A stretch of 64,000 bases of DNA from contig NZ_JAGGLR010000015.1 in assembly GCF_017874715.1 (NCBI RefSeq), positions 1 through 64,000 on the forward strand, read 5' to 3'. The notes under the pieces are model-generated. The model made no database searches. It saw only the letters and a list, made by a program, of their open reading frames with translations, and had not been told where the DNA came from. The stretch is from Streptomyces iranensis (GTDB lineage: Bacteria > Actinomycetota > Actinomycetes > Streptomycetales > Streptomycetaceae). Shown here piece after piece: positions 55,201 to 63,400 of the stretch. The translations under genes and the position numbers were made by a program. The first letter of the stretch is position 1; every line of letters starts with the position of its first letter.

Positions 55201-58007
55201 GCTCGGACGCCAACCACTACCCGATCAGTCTGGTGGCGATGCCGGGACGCACCCTGCGGCTGCGTCTGGGCTACCGGCCGGACCTCGTGGACCCCGACGC
55301 CGTGGAGGCCATCGGCGGCCGGCTGGTCCGCGTGTTCGACGCCATGATCGGCGCGCCGGAGCAGCCGGTGATCCGGGTCGATCTGCTGACCGCGGACGAA
55401 CGTCGCACGCTGCTGGAGGAGTTCACCGCCACGGCGCGGCCCGCGCCCGTCGCCCTGGTGCCCGAGCGCTTCCAGGCCCAGGCCGCCCGCACCCCGGACG
55501 CCCCGGCGCTGCTGGCCGCGGACGGCACCCGGCTCAGCTACGCGGGGCTCGACGCGGCCGCCGACCGGCTGGCCGCCGAGCTGATCGGGGCCGGAGTGGG
55601 TCCCGAGCGGCTGGTGGCACTGGCCCTGCCGCGCTCGGCCGACCTGGTGATCGCCGCCCTCGCGGTGCTCAAGGCGGGCGGCGGCTATCTGCCCGTGGAC
55701 CCGGGCGACCCGGCCGACCGGCTGGCGCACGTCCTCACCGACGCGACTCCGGTGCTGGTGCTGACCCGCTCGGACATCGCGCCCGGCCTGCCGCGGACGG
55801 CGGCGCCGGTGCGGCTGCTGGACGAGGCTGCCACGAGTGAGTCGCCCGAGCCCGCCCCCGCCGCCCCCGCCGGTTCCGGCGGCCACCGGTGGCAGGCACA
55901 GAGCCCCGCGTATGTGATCTACACCTCGGGGTCCACCGGGCGGCCCAAGGGCGTCGTGGTGGAGCACCGTTCGTTCGCCCAGTACCTCGACTACGCCGCC
56001 GAGGCGTACCCGTCGCTGGGAGAGCGGGCCCTGCTGCACTCGCCGGTCTCCTTCGACATGGCGGTCACCTCGCTGTTCGGGCCGCTGACGACCGGCGGCT
56101 GTGTGCACGTGGCGGAGCTGGAGCAGCCCGCGGAAGGGCGGGTCCGGCCGGCGTTCTGCAAGGTCACCCCCTCCCATCTGCCGCTGCTGGCCGGTGTGGA
56201 CCCGGAGTGCTCCCCGACCCGTGAGCTGGTGATCGGCGGCGAGCAGCTGCTGGGCGAGGCACTGGCCCCCTGGCGCGCCGCCCACCCGGACGTGGCCGTG
56301 GTGAACGAGTACGGGCCGACCGAGGCCACCGTCGGCTGCGCGGTGCTGCGGCTGGAACCGGGCGAGGAGACGCCGTCGGGCGCGGTGCCGATCGGCCGGC
56401 CCACTCCGAACACCCGGCTGTACGTGCTCGACCCGGGGCTGCGGCCCGCGCCGCGCGGCGCCGTCGGCGAGCTCTACATCGGCGGCGGCCAGCTGGCCCG
56501 CGGCTATCTGGGCCGGCCCGCTCTGACGGCGGCCCGGTTCGTGGCCGATCCGTTCGGCGCGCCGGGCGGCCGGCTGTACCGCACCGGCGACTTGGCGCGC
56601 TGGAACGCGGACGGGCAGCTGGAGTACCTGGGCCGGGTGGACGAGCAGGTCAAGGTCCGCGGCTACCGCGTGGAACTCGGCGAGATCGAGGCCGCGCTGG
56701 CCCGGGACCCCGAGGTGGGCCGGGCGACGGTCGTGCTGCGCGCGGACGAGGGCGCGGGCAAGCGGCTGGCCGCCTATCTGGTGCCGGCGGCGGGCGGTGG
56801 GCTGGACGCCGCCGCGGTGCGCGAGCGGCTGGCCGCGGCGGTACCGGACTACATGGTCCCGGCCGCGTTCATGGTTCTCGAGGAGCTGCCGCTGAACGCC
56901 AACGGGAAGGTCGACCGCAAGGCGCTGCCCGCACCCGACTACAACCCCCGCGAGTGGAGCGGACCGCGCACCCCGCAGGAGGAGATCCTGTGCGGGCTGT
57001 TCCGGGAGGCGCTGGGGCTTGACGTGGTGGGGATCCATGACAGCTTCTTCGACCTGGGCGGCGACAGCATCATGTCGATGGGCCTGGTCAACCGGATCCG
57101 GTCGGCGTTCGGCGTGAAGCTCGGCATGCGGACGGTGCTGACCGCGCCCACCGTCGCCGAACTGGCCCAGAGGCTCGGCGGCGACGCGGAGCAGGACTCG
57201 CTCGACGTGCTGCTTCCGCTGCGCGAGCACGGCGGCCGCGTCCCGCTCTTCTGTGTCCACCCCGCGGGCGGGCTGAGCTGGAGCTACTCGGCGCTGCTGC
57301 GGAGCGTGGACGCCGAGCACCCGGTCTACGGGCTGCAGTGCCGCGGACTCACCGGCGAGGGGGACGCGCTCCCCGGGACCCTGGAGGAGATGGCGGCCGA
57401 CTATGTCGCCCAGATCCGCCGGGTCCGGCCCACCGGACCGTACGCCCTGCTCGGCTGGTCGCTCGGCGGCACGGTCATCCACGCCATGGCGGCGCTGCTG
57501 CGGGCCGAGGGCGAGGAGGTGGCGCTGCTGGTCAATCTGGACGAGTACCCGCTCGACCGCTCCCAGCCGCTGCCCGACCGGCTGCCGGACGAGCAGGACG
57601 CGCTGCGGGTGCTGCTGGACTTCGAGGGCTACGACGTGGCCGCCCTGGGCGACGCGCCGCTGACCCACCGCCAGGTGGTGACCATGCTGCGGGAGCGGCA
57701 GTCGGTGCTGGCCAGCCTGGACGAGGACAACGTGGCCGCCCTGGCCCGTGCCTTCGCCAACAACCGCCGGCTGTTCATGGCCTATGAGCCGGCCCGCTAC
57801 CGGGGCGACCTGCTGGTGCTGGTGGCCGAGGAGGACCCCTCGGTGCCCGCGGCCGATCTGGCCGGGCGCGCCGAGCAGTGGCGGCCCTTTGTCGACGGAC
57901 GGATCGAGTACCGGCGGATCCCTTACGCCCACCCGTACCTGATGCGGCCCGAACCGGCCGCCGAGATCGGCCGCGTACTCAACGAGAAGCTCCGGGAACT
58001 CAAGTGA
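46236..58007 (+). CDS. NRPS, three modules with thioesterase: C-A-T, C-A-T-E, C-A-T-TE
   Basis: This 3923-aa terminal NRPS has a GTG start with CAGGGAG eight bases upstream. Module 1: DCL-type C (LLPLSPLQEGLLFHAQY; His 146), A code D-I-L-Q-L-G-L-V-W, the Gly code, T Ser1000. Module 2: LCL-type C (His 1182), A code D-A-A-T-L-A-A-V-C, close to Tyr/Phe/beta-hydroxy-aromatic codes, T in GGDS (Ser2058), E (HHLAVDG at 2251). Module 3: DCL-type C (VLPLTPMQEGLLFHAQFDED; His 2759), A code D-M-T-K-V-G-E-V-G, the Asn code, T Ser3611, then a TE with GWSLGG (Ser3742). The TE should release and probably cyclise the peptide, for example onto the Thr hydroxyl. Confidence 0.96.
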   Translation: MKQTRIEDLLPLSPLQEGLLFHAQYSEDADALDVYTVQLAVRIQGPVDAPAVRRAAAALVRRHASLRAGFRRRKSGDPMQVILRDLELPVTELDFSDVSEDEQRARVREFAAGDRERRFDMERPPLLRVTMIKVAPDAFWLVLTAHHILLDGWSAPLVMQELFQHYRAGGEDTTLPPVTPYRTYLAWLARQDKAAAKRAWREALRGVDSATLLVPEAGPGAEVLPEDLVAEVDADLTARLGELARSAGVTLNTLVQSAWGVLLGRLTGRDDVVFGATVSGRPADIPGVESMVGLFINTLPVRVRVDHGASWTDLLTAVQRQQATLLDHHHLPLSAVQESTPVTGELFDTLVVFENYPLDSDGITEPIDGPRITDLTGQDATHYALTLFPTPGPTLRLRLGYRPDLYPAGRARALLDGFCRMLERIEADPSLPVGRTEVLAPELLRTVLDGWNEPDAGAPETSVPELFEAAVAADPAAVALVADGAELSYGELDARANRLARLLSGLGVGPETRVAVALPRGAELVATLLAVLKTGGAYIPLDPEYPAERVEYIVTDAAPAVVVTDSSAPSVPATGGTTRVLLDDPAVRDRLAALSGEAPELAPVAGDHPAYTIYTSGSTGRPKGVVVTRDNLTNFVQDMRDRFALRPGDRLAAVTTIAFDIAGLELYTPLVSGAAVVLATRDEVIDVPRLAALLKDTGASVMQATPTLWQALVSQHPEALSGLRVLVGGEALPAGLATRLCELGSEVTNLYGPTETTVWSTAARLAEVSGPPAIGRPIASTQVYVLDAGLSPAPPGVLGDLYIAGRGVARGYAGRPDLTAERFVACPFGAPGTRMYRTGDMARWTDDGELEFAGRTDDQVKVRGFRIELGEIETALAELPEVAQAAVVAREAGSGEQRLVAYVVAAPGAAVPVPALRRAVAARLPEYMMPSAFMVLDELPLTPNGKTDRKALPSPDLTALSTSVAPRTPQEEILCGLFMEALELDSVGIHDDFFELGGHSLHATRMVSRTRTAFSVELPLRALWEAPTVARLAERLRDADSARPPVVPVERPERIPLSYAQRRLWFLNRFENGAAAHNISLGLRLKGTLDHEALRAAVRDVTARHETLRTVFPETGGSARQLILPPDQCPAELVVTTVDERTLDAAIAEQAARDFDLATETPLRVTLFRVAPDHHVLLIILHHIAGDGWSVGPFAADLTSAYLARTDGRAPDWEPLPVQYADYTIWNYSVLGDESDSGSLVSEQLEFWRRRLEGSPDVLPLPTDRPRPPEADYTAETVEGRISPELHRALARVARTTGTSLFMVLQAGLASLLSAHGAGTDIPVGSPIAGRNDKALEEMIGFFVNTLVLRTDTSGDPTFRELLDRVREYDLAAYAHQEVPFERLVELLNPERSLAWHPLFQIWLNVQNLETTTTSPTGLPGVDAVAYPVPVNATQFDLAFTFNESTGPGGAPAGLQALIDFRLDLFDRETVEALFGRLTRLLERVVEDPDLRVGDISPLTEEEHAVLAAANDTARDLPPATFPALFARRVAEAPDDPAVAFEGREMSFAELDRRANRLAHVLRAEGAAPERFVALALPRSPDWPAAVLAVHKAGSAYLPLDPAYPAERLAYMLADARPGVVVTTRPIAETLPPLGDTTVLLLDDEATEARIAKAPETAPEVRLSVDHPAYLIYTSGSTGRPKGVVVPHTGFASLLTGYAEALGLGPGSRVLQFASPSFDAAFAELCKALLSGSTLVMAPSERLDPGAPLAALLTEQRVTQATIPPAALGVMTDGEVPAGLTLLVAGEATPPELAGRWSAGRRMVNAYGPTETTVCATISAPLSGVAEPPLGTPIPNARVRVLDGALRPTAPGVVGELYLSGPGLARGYLNRPGPSAERFVADPSGPPGTRMYRTGDLAKWTRDGVLMFVGRADEQVKLHGFRIELGEIRSVLLRRSSVRQAEVMVREDRPGEPRLVAYAVAEDAAGPLTGADLRTQLAAELPEYMVPAAVVVLDSLPVTPNGKTDRKALPAPEYTTAAGPADEPRTPHEELLRGLFAEVLGLERVGIHDSFFDTGGDSIMSIQLVRRARDAGVKLTPRDVFEHKTVAALAKATAVEDAPAQAAEAEPVAASAGVGDVPLTPIIHWMRERGGRPDRFSQTNMIVVPADVGEQRLRSALQTVLDHHDALRMRLRRTGGVVWSLEVPERGAVRVADCLRRVDLTGLDEERARARMAEETKGAWDRLDPEAGLMLQAVWFDAGPDVSGRLLLTVHHLAVDGVSWRILLPDLTTAWSAQTDGDTSGLAVGGASGLDAVGTSFREWAQRLSDAAQRPERIEELQFWLDTLAEPDPALADRPLDPRRDITATTKRLMLTLPAEETSALLTTVPAAFHARINDVLLSAFAVAVAQWRAQRGHQTGHVLVNLEGHGREELDEGVDLSRTVGWFTSLFPVRLDPGPHDWAEFRAGGPATGRVLKRVKEQLRALPPDNGIGFGLLRYLNPQTAPVLMRLPEPQISFNYLGRFPGAVATEESVLADWGPAPEGFDLDGGSDPGRPLAHTVDITAMTQDLPDGPHLVADVSWAGELLSEDEVHELGQNWLTALTALVRHAEGPEAGGYSPSDLTLVPLTQDEIDAVESAGAERLEDVLPLTPMQEGLLFHAQFDEDEPDLYTVQLGIDLAGPLDADRLRGAARTLLRRHANLRAGFRQQGLSRPVQVVAADFELPWVELDFGHLPEAERAARLDALMDEDRVRRFDPERPPLLRFTLIHMGDQLARFLMTNHHLLLDGWSGPLLMRELFTLYKADGDESALPEVTPYRDYLAWLGRQDKQAASEAWRTVLSGVDGATLIAPDSDGRTVEVPGDVLVELPERTTTDLTALARRHDVTLNTVVQAAWSVVLSGLTGRTDVVFGTTVSGRPADLPGVETMVGLFINTVPVRAELRTTDTWTTLLERLRGQQTAVMDHHYLGLQDVLRLVEPDTLFDTIVVTENYPLEGDGMPAVEDGLRIIGLYGSDANHYPISLVAMPGRTLRLRLGYRPDLVDPDAVEAIGGRLVRVFDAMIGAPEQPVIRVDLLTADERRTLLEEFTATARPAPVALVPERFQAQAARTPDAPALLAADGTRLSYAGLDAAADRLAAELIGAGVGPERLVALALPRSADLVIAALAVLKAGGGYLPVDPGDPADRLAHVLTDATPVLVLTRSDIAPGLPRTAAPVRLLDEAATSESPEPAPAAPAGSGGHRWQAQSPAYVIYTSGSTGRPKGVVVEHRSFAQYLDYAAEAYPSLGERALLHSPVSFDMAVTSLFGPLTTGGCVHVAELEQPAEGRVRPAFCKVTPSHLPLLAGVDPECSPTRELVIGGEQLLGEALAPWRAAHPDVAVVNEYGPTEATVGCAVLRLEPGEETPSGAVPIGRPTPNTRLYVLDPGLRPAPRGAVGELYIGGGQLARGYLGRPALTAARFVADPFGAPGGRLYRTGDLARWNADGQLEYLGRVDEQVKVRGYRVELGEIEAALARDPEVGRATVVLRADEGAGKRLAAYLVPAAGGGLDAAAVRERLAAAVPDYMVPAAFMVLEELPLNANGKVDRKALPAPDYNPREWSGPRTPQEEILCGLFREALGLDVVGIHDSFFDLGGDSIMSMGLVNRIRSAFGVKLGMRTVLTAPTVAELAQRLGGDAEQDSLDVLLPLREHGGRVPLFCVHPAGGLSWSYSALLRSVDAEHPVYGLQCRGLTGEGDALPGTLEEMAADYVAQIRRVRPTGPYALLGWSLGGTVIHAMAALLRAEGEEVALLVNLDEYPLDRSQPLPDRLPDEQDALRVLLDFEGYDVAALGDAPLTHRQVVTMLRERQSVLASLDEDNVAALARAFANNRRLFMAYEPARYRGDLLVLVAEEDPSVPAADLAGRAEQWRPFVDGRIEYRRIPYAHPYLMRPEPAAEIGRVLNEKLRELK

Positions 58008-58023
58008 CCCGATTGGTGGAGAG

Positions 58024-59289
58024 ATGAGCGTGCAGACAGCGATGAGCCGCGAAGAGATACCGGAGGAGATCTCGGCGGTCAACCTGGTCGACCCCAAGGC
58101 CTACCTCGAGCACGACATGGACGCGTACTGGCGCCGGCTGCGCGCCGACCACCCGCTGTACTGGCATCCGCCGGTCGACGGCACTCCCGGCTTCTGGGTG
58201 GTCAGCCGCTACGCCGACGTGATGGCGCTCTACCGGGACAACCAGCGGCTCACCTCGGAGAAGGGCAACGTCCTGGTGACGCTGCTGGCGGGCGGCGACT
58301 CGGCCGCCGGCCAGATGCTGGCGGTGACCGACGGCCAGCGCCACAAGGACCTGCGCAATGTGATGCTCAAGGCGTTCTCGCCGCGAGCCCTGTCCAAGGT
58401 CGCGGCGCTGGTCCGGGTCAACGCGCGCCGGATGATCGCCGACGCGGTCCGGCGGGGGGAGGGGGACTTCGCGGCCGAGGTGGCCCAGGTGATCCCGCTG
58501 ACCACCGTGGGCGGCCTGCTCGGAGTGCCGGTGAAGGACCACACCTATCTGCTGGGTCTGACCAAGTCCTCGCTCAGCTCGGACGAGGCGGACCAGGCCC
58601 CGGAGGAGGCGTTCCTGGCGCGCAACGAGATCCTGCTGTACTTCAGCGACCTGGTCGCCGAGCGGCGCGCCGATCCGCAGGACGACGTGATCAGCACGCT
58701 CACCGCCAGTGACATCAACGGTGTGCCGCTGACCGATCAGGACATCGTCTTCAACTGCTACAGCCTCATCCTGGGCGGCGACGAGACCAGCCGGCTCACG
58801 ATGATCGACTCCCTCTACACCCTCAGCCGTGAGCCGGAGCAGTGGAAGCGGCTCAAGGAGGGTTCGGTGACGCTGGAGTCGGCCACCGAGGAGGCGCTGC
58901 GCTGGGCCACCCCCGCGATGAACTTCGGCCGCACCGCGCTGGTCGACATCGAGATGGCCGGGGGAACCATCAAGGCGGGCGACGTGGTGACGCTGTGGAA
59001 CACCTCGGCCAACCGCGACGATGCGGTCTTCGACGACCCGTACGTCCTGGACCTGGGCCGTTCGCCGAACAAGCACATCACCTTCGGCTACGGTCCGCAC
59101 TTCTGCCTCGGCGCCTATCTGGCGCGGGTCGAGGTGAAGGAGATGCTGGACGCGATGCGGACGTTCACGGACGGCGTCGAGCTCACCGGTGAGCCGCGCC
59201 GGATCCACTCCAATCTGATGACCGGGATGTCGACCCTGCCGGTCCGGTTCCGCCCGGACGAGGCGGGGCTGGCCACCGCCGACTCCTGA
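58024..59289 (+). CDS. Cytochrome P450 (third), candidate amino-acid beta-hydroxylase acting on the carrier protein
   Basis: The product (421 aa) has I-helix LILGGDETSRL (Glu-Thr then Ser), ExxR in EEALRW and haem loop FGYGPHFCLGAYLAR. It follows the terminal NRPS by 16 bp and is therefore in the same operon. In skyllamycin-type clusters a single P450 beta-hydroxylates several PCP-bound residues. The position and the N-terminus (VNLVDPKAYLEHDMDAYWRR) recall that group, so beta-hydroxylation of a carrier-bound residue is the leading guess. The ATG at 58024 is preceded by GGTGGAG. Confidence 0.92.
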   Translation: MSVQTAMSREEIPEEISAVNLVDPKAYLEHDMDAYWRRLRADHPLYWHPPVDGTPGFWVVSRYADVMALYRDNQRLTSEKGNVLVTLLAGGDSAAGQMLAVTDGQRHKDLRNVMLKAFSPRALSKVAALVRVNARRMIADAVRRGEGDFAAEVAQVIPLTTVGGLLGVPVKDHTYLLGLTKSSLSSDEADQAPEEAFLARNEILLYFSDLVAERRADPQDDVISTLTASDINGVPLTDQDIVFNCYSLILGGDETSRLTMIDSLYTLSREPEQWKRLKEGSVTLESATEEALRWATPAMNFGRTALVDIEMAGGTIKAGDVVTLWNTSANRDDAVFDDPYVLDLGRSPNKHITFGYGPHFCLGAYLARVEVKEMLDAMRTFTDGVELTGEPRRIHSNLMTGMSTLPVRFRPDEAGLATADS

Positions 59290-59301
59290 GCGCCGATCCA
59301 G

Positions 59302-59350
59302 CACCGGGCCGCCTGGTGCTCCCCCCGCGGGAGCACCAGGCGGCCCGGTG
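59302..59350. terminator. 22-bp perfect stem, bidirectional terminator
   Basis: Bases 59302-59323 are the exact complement of 59329-59350 around the loop CCCGC. It lies between the third P450 (rightward) and the FabZ-like gene (leftward) and ends both transcripts. Confidence 0.9.
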
Positions 59351-59373
59351 TCAGTGGTTCGGTGCCCGTCGGC

Positions 59374-59850
59374 TCAGCGCCCGTCCCCGTCCGGCGGGAG
59401 CAGCGCGCTCTCGGGGCGGAACGCCATCACCATCCGCCCGATGGACACCATCGTGTCCCCGTCCACCACACTCTCCCCCTCGAAGATCAGATGGTCGCCG
59501 AGGGATCTGACGATCCTCGCCCGGTGCTCCAGCAGCACTCCGGGCAGGACCGTGCGGTGCACCAGGACATCGCTCATCCCGGCGAGCAGCATCATGCCCT
59601 CGGGCAGCTCACCGCTCAGCCGCGACAGGATCCCGGCGGCCTGGCCCCACGACTCGATCACCAGGGCCGACGGATAGCCGAGCCGTTCGGCGGGGGTGCC
59701 TTCGGGGAGCCGCGCGTACCACGGCTCGTTGCAGGTGACGGCCTTGGCCGCGACGATCCGCTCACCCGGGACGACTTCCAGCACCCGGTCCACGAGCAGC
59801 ATGGGGCGGCGGCGCGGAAGCAGTTGGCGCACCCCGTCCAGTTCGATCAC
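59374..59850 (-). CDS. FabZ-like hot-dog protein, second set, His-less
   Basis: The product (158 aa) is a paralogue of the gene at 18718: VRQLLPRRRPMLLVDRVLEV, AAKAVTCNEPWYARL, then GYPSALVIESWGQAAGILSR. The GHFPG motif with the catalytic His is absent (RLPEGTPAERLG); the helix Glu is kept. The GTG at 59850 overlaps the preceding stop (GTGA), so the upstream in-frame extension to 59931 is discarded. With the gene at 59847 it forms a second dehydratase-like pair, placed 40 kb from the first. It may act on the acyl chain as a non-catalytic partner or have another hot-dog activity. Confidence 0.8.
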   Translation of the reverse strand: MIELDGVRQLLPRRRPMLLVDRVLEVVPGERIVAAKAVTCNEPWYARLPEGTPAERLGYPSALVIESWGQAAGILSRLSGELPEGMMLLAGMSDVLVHRTVLPGVLLEHRARIVRSLGDHLIFEGESVVDGDTMVSIGRMVMAFRPESALLPPDGDGR

Positions 59851-60221
59851 CGGTCGGCCTCTCCGACGTAGCGCAGCCGGGCGGAGGCCGCTGTACCGCG
59901 CACGGTGTTCGCGGTGGCCAGCCCGGTCCATTCGTCCTCGCCCGACCGCTGCCAGGTCAGCCGGACCGTCAGTTCCTCACCGGGGAACACCGCGCCCAGG
60001 AACCGCACCCGGTCCACCGCGCGCCAGCGCAGGCCCGGGGCGGGCGGGTAGGCCTCGGCGCTCGCCCGCAGATACTCCAGGACGCACACCCCGGGCAGAA
60101 CGGGGAAGTCCGGACAAGGGGCCGCGAGCAACGTCTCGAGCGACGCGGTGTGGGTGATCTCGGCGGTCATCGCCGCCGGGGCCTGCTCGTGGCGCTCGGC
60201 ATTCTGCCCTGTGAGGTTCAT
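59847..60221 (-). CDS. FabZ-like hot-dog protein, second set, partner lacking His
   Basis: The product (124 aa) is a paralogue of the gene at 18293, shortened at the N-terminus. The active-site stretch reads APCPDFPVLPGVCVLEYLRA: the GH of FPGH is lost, so the catalytic His is Pro here, but the Glu is kept. RVRFLGAVFPGEELTVRLTW matches the FabZ beta-strands. The ATG at 60221 has no clear ribosome site; Met18 (60170) is an alternative start. It is the first gene of a two-gene leftward operon, divergent from the third NRPS. Confidence 0.75.
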   Translation of the reverse strand: MNLTGQNAERHEQAPAAMTAEITHTASLETLLAAPCPDFPVLPGVCVLEYLRASAEAYPPAPGLRWRAVDRVRFLGAVFPGEELTVRLTWQRSGEDEWTGLATANTVRGTAASARLRYVGEADR

Positions 60222-60423
60222 GGCTCACATGGTGCCCGTGGCGAGGGATGCCGCCTACATCGCCTTGAATAGTTCAAATCGGAAGCCCCGCTACGCCTCC
60301 CGGATCACGTACTCAATTCTTTGCACTGTCGTTGTCGCACCTCACGGGCGTCGGACAGGCTGCGATGAGTGAAGGCTGTTCAGCCGACTGTCTCCTTTCT
60401 CCCATCGAGTGTGGAGTGAGTGC

Positions 60424-63400
60424 ATGTCTGTCCCGCAGGGTGTTCGATTCCGCTTGACCGACGGCCAGCGCGGAATCTGGTACGCCGTCCAGGGCGATCC
60501 CGCCAATCCGCTCTTCGGCCTGGCGGAGCGGGTGGACATCCAGGGCCCCGTCGACCCCGGGCTGTTCGAGGCCGCCCTGCGGCGGGTGGTGGATGAGACC
60601 GAGGCCCTGCGGGTGTCCTTCGGCGCGGACGCCGACGGGCCGTACCAGGTGGTGGCGCCCGGACTCGACTGGCCGTTCCACCTCGTGGACGTGTCCGGAC
60701 AGGACGATCCGGAGGCCGCCGTGCGCGCATGGGCCTCGGCCGACCAGAAGCGCCCGGTGGACCTCTTCGCCGGACCGCTGTTCACCTTCGCGCTGTTCCG
60801 GCTCGCCGAGGACCGGCACGTCTGGTACCAGCGCCATCACCACATCGTGCTGGACGGCCAGAGCGTGGGCATGATCGCGCGCCGGGTCGCCGCCGTGTAC
60901 TCGGCCGCCGTGGCGGGGGAGCCGTGCCCGGAGTCCGGCCACGGCGGTCTGCGGGAGCTCATCGAGGCCGACGCCGCGTACGGCGGGTCCGAGGAGATAG
61001 TCCGCGACCGGCGGTACTGGGCCGAGCAGTTGGCCGACCGCCCCGAGGTCCAGGGCCTCACCACACAGCCCACCCGCTATCCGGACGGCCCGCTGCTGCG
61101 GGTGGTCTCCACGCTGGAGCCGACCGCCGTCGAGTCGATCCGGTCGCTGGCCCGCGAGGCGGGCACCGCCTGGCCGACGGTGGCCGTCGCCGCCCAGGCG
61201 CTGTATCTGCACCGGATCACCGGCCGCACCGATGTCGTCCTCGCCCTCCCGGTCGCGGCCCGGCCCGGCGGCGACGCCGCGAGCGTGCCCGGCATGGTGT
61301 CCAACCTCGTGCCGCTGCGGCTGTCCGTCCGGCCCGGGGACACCGTCGCCGAGCTGCTGGGCCAGGTCTCCCGGCGGATGCGCGGCGCGCTGCGTCACCA
61401 GCGCTACCGCTACGAGGAGCTGCGCCGCGACGCCGGCACGCTGGCCGACGGCAGCCGTCTGGTCGGCCCGCGCGTCAACATCATCATGTTCGACTACGAC
61501 CTGGACTTCGGCGGCCACCCGGGCGTGGTGCACAACCTGACCATCGGTCACGACGACGATCTGACCGTCGTCGTCGACAACCGGGCGGGCGACGGCGGGC
61601 TGCGGGTGGAGCTCAACGCCAGCCCCGAGCTGTACTCCGCCGCCGAGGTGGAGCGCCACGGCGAGCGCCTGACCGGGCTGCTGCGCGCCCTGGGCGCCGG
61701 CGCGCCGGACCGGCCGCTCGGACTGCTGGACATCGCCACCGAGGCCGAGCGCCGGCAGGTGCTGACGGACTTCGCCGGTGACCCGGCCGCGACCGCCGCG
61801 CTTCCCGCGGAAGCCGCGCTTCCCGCGGCGACGGACGGTGGCACGGTCCGGGCCGCCACCGCCACCACCCTCACCGAGCTGTTCGAGGCGCGGGTGCGGG
61901 AGTGCCCCGACGCGCGGGCGGTGTCCCTCGGCGCGGACACGCTGACCTACGCCGAGCTGAACGCGCGGGCCAACGCGCTGGCCCGGCTGCTGGTCGCGCG
62001 GGGCGCCGGTCCCGGCCGGTTCGTGGGTCTGGTGCTGCCCCGCTCGATCGACCTGGTGGTGGCGCTGCTGGCGGTGGTGAAGTCGGGCGCCGCCTATGTG
62101 CCCATCGACCCCGCGTACCCGGCGGACCGCATCGCGTACACCATCTCCGATGTGGACCTGGCCCTGCTGGTGACGGACGCCCGGGTCGAGGTGGCGCTCC
62201 CGGCGGGCGTGGAGCGGGTGGTGCTGGGCGAGGAGGGGGTGCGGGAGAGGCTCGCCGCCCTGCCCGGCACCGATCTGACCGACGCCGACCGGCCCTCGCC
62301 CCTGCTGCCGGTGGCCCCCGCGTACGTCATCTACACCTCCGGTTCCACCGGGCGCCCCAAGGGCGTCGTGGTCTCCCACCACAACGTGGTCCGGCTGTTC
62401 ACCGCCACCCGCCGGTGGTTCCCCTTCGGGGCCGACGAGGTGTGGACCCTGTTCCACTCCTACGCCTTCGACTTCTCGGTGTGGGAGCTGTGGGGGCCGC
62501 TGCTGCACGGCGGGCGGCTCGTCGTCGTCCCGTTCGAGGTGTCGCGGTCGCCGGAGCGCTTCCTGCGGCTGCTGGCGGACGAGCGGGTGACCTTCCTCAA
62601 CCAGACCCCGTCGGCCTTCTACCAGCTCGTCAACGCCGACCGGGAGGACCCGGCGACCGGCGACCGGCTGGCGCTGCGCCATGTGGTCTTCGGCGGTGAG
62701 GCGCTGGACCTGGGGCGGCTGGCCGACTGGTACGAACGGCACGGCGAGGGCGCCGCCTGCGCACCGCTGCTGGTCAACATGTACGGCATCACCGAGACCA
62801 CGGTGCACGTCAGCCATCTGGCCCTGGACCCCGAACTCGCCGCCTCCGGCGCCGGTTCGCTGATCGGCCGGTCCATCCCCGATCTGCGGGTGCGGGTGCT
62901 GGACGGCGCGCTGCGCCCGGCGCCCCCGGGCGTGGCCGGGGAGATGTACGTGGCGGGCGCCGGTGTCGCGCAGGGCTATCTGAAGCGGCCCGGCCTGAGC
63001 GCCAACCGGTTCGTGGCCGACCCGTTCGCGGGCGACGGCAGCCGGATGTACCGCACCGGCGACCTGGCCCGCTGGAACGCCGACGGGCTGCTGGAGTACC
63101 TGGGCCGCGCCGACGACCAGGTGAAGATCCGTGGCTTCCGGATCGAGACCGGCGAGATCGCGGCCGCGCTGTCGGCCTGCCAGGGCGTCGCCGACTGCGC
63201 GGTGGTCGCCCGGGACGACCGGGGCGGTGAGCGGCGGCTGGTGGCCTATGTGGTGCCGCAGGCCCCCGGCGAGGCGCTGGATCCCGGACTGCTGCGCAAG
63301 AAGCTCGGCGAGTCGCTGCCCGACTACATGCTGCCCGCCGCGTTCGTCACCCTGCCCGCACTGCCCCTGACCCCCAGCGGCAAGCTCGACACACGGGCGC

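Noticed and set aside
57181..57992. The terminal thioesterase as a separate type II enzyme
   Set aside because: It is in the same frame directly after the last T domain, with no start or gap.
50082..58097. A 2671-residue open frame antisense to the terminal NRPS
   Set aside because: Its product is Arg/Gly/His/Val-rich and repetitive in step with the NRPS modules. It is a GC-bias shadow of the true frame.
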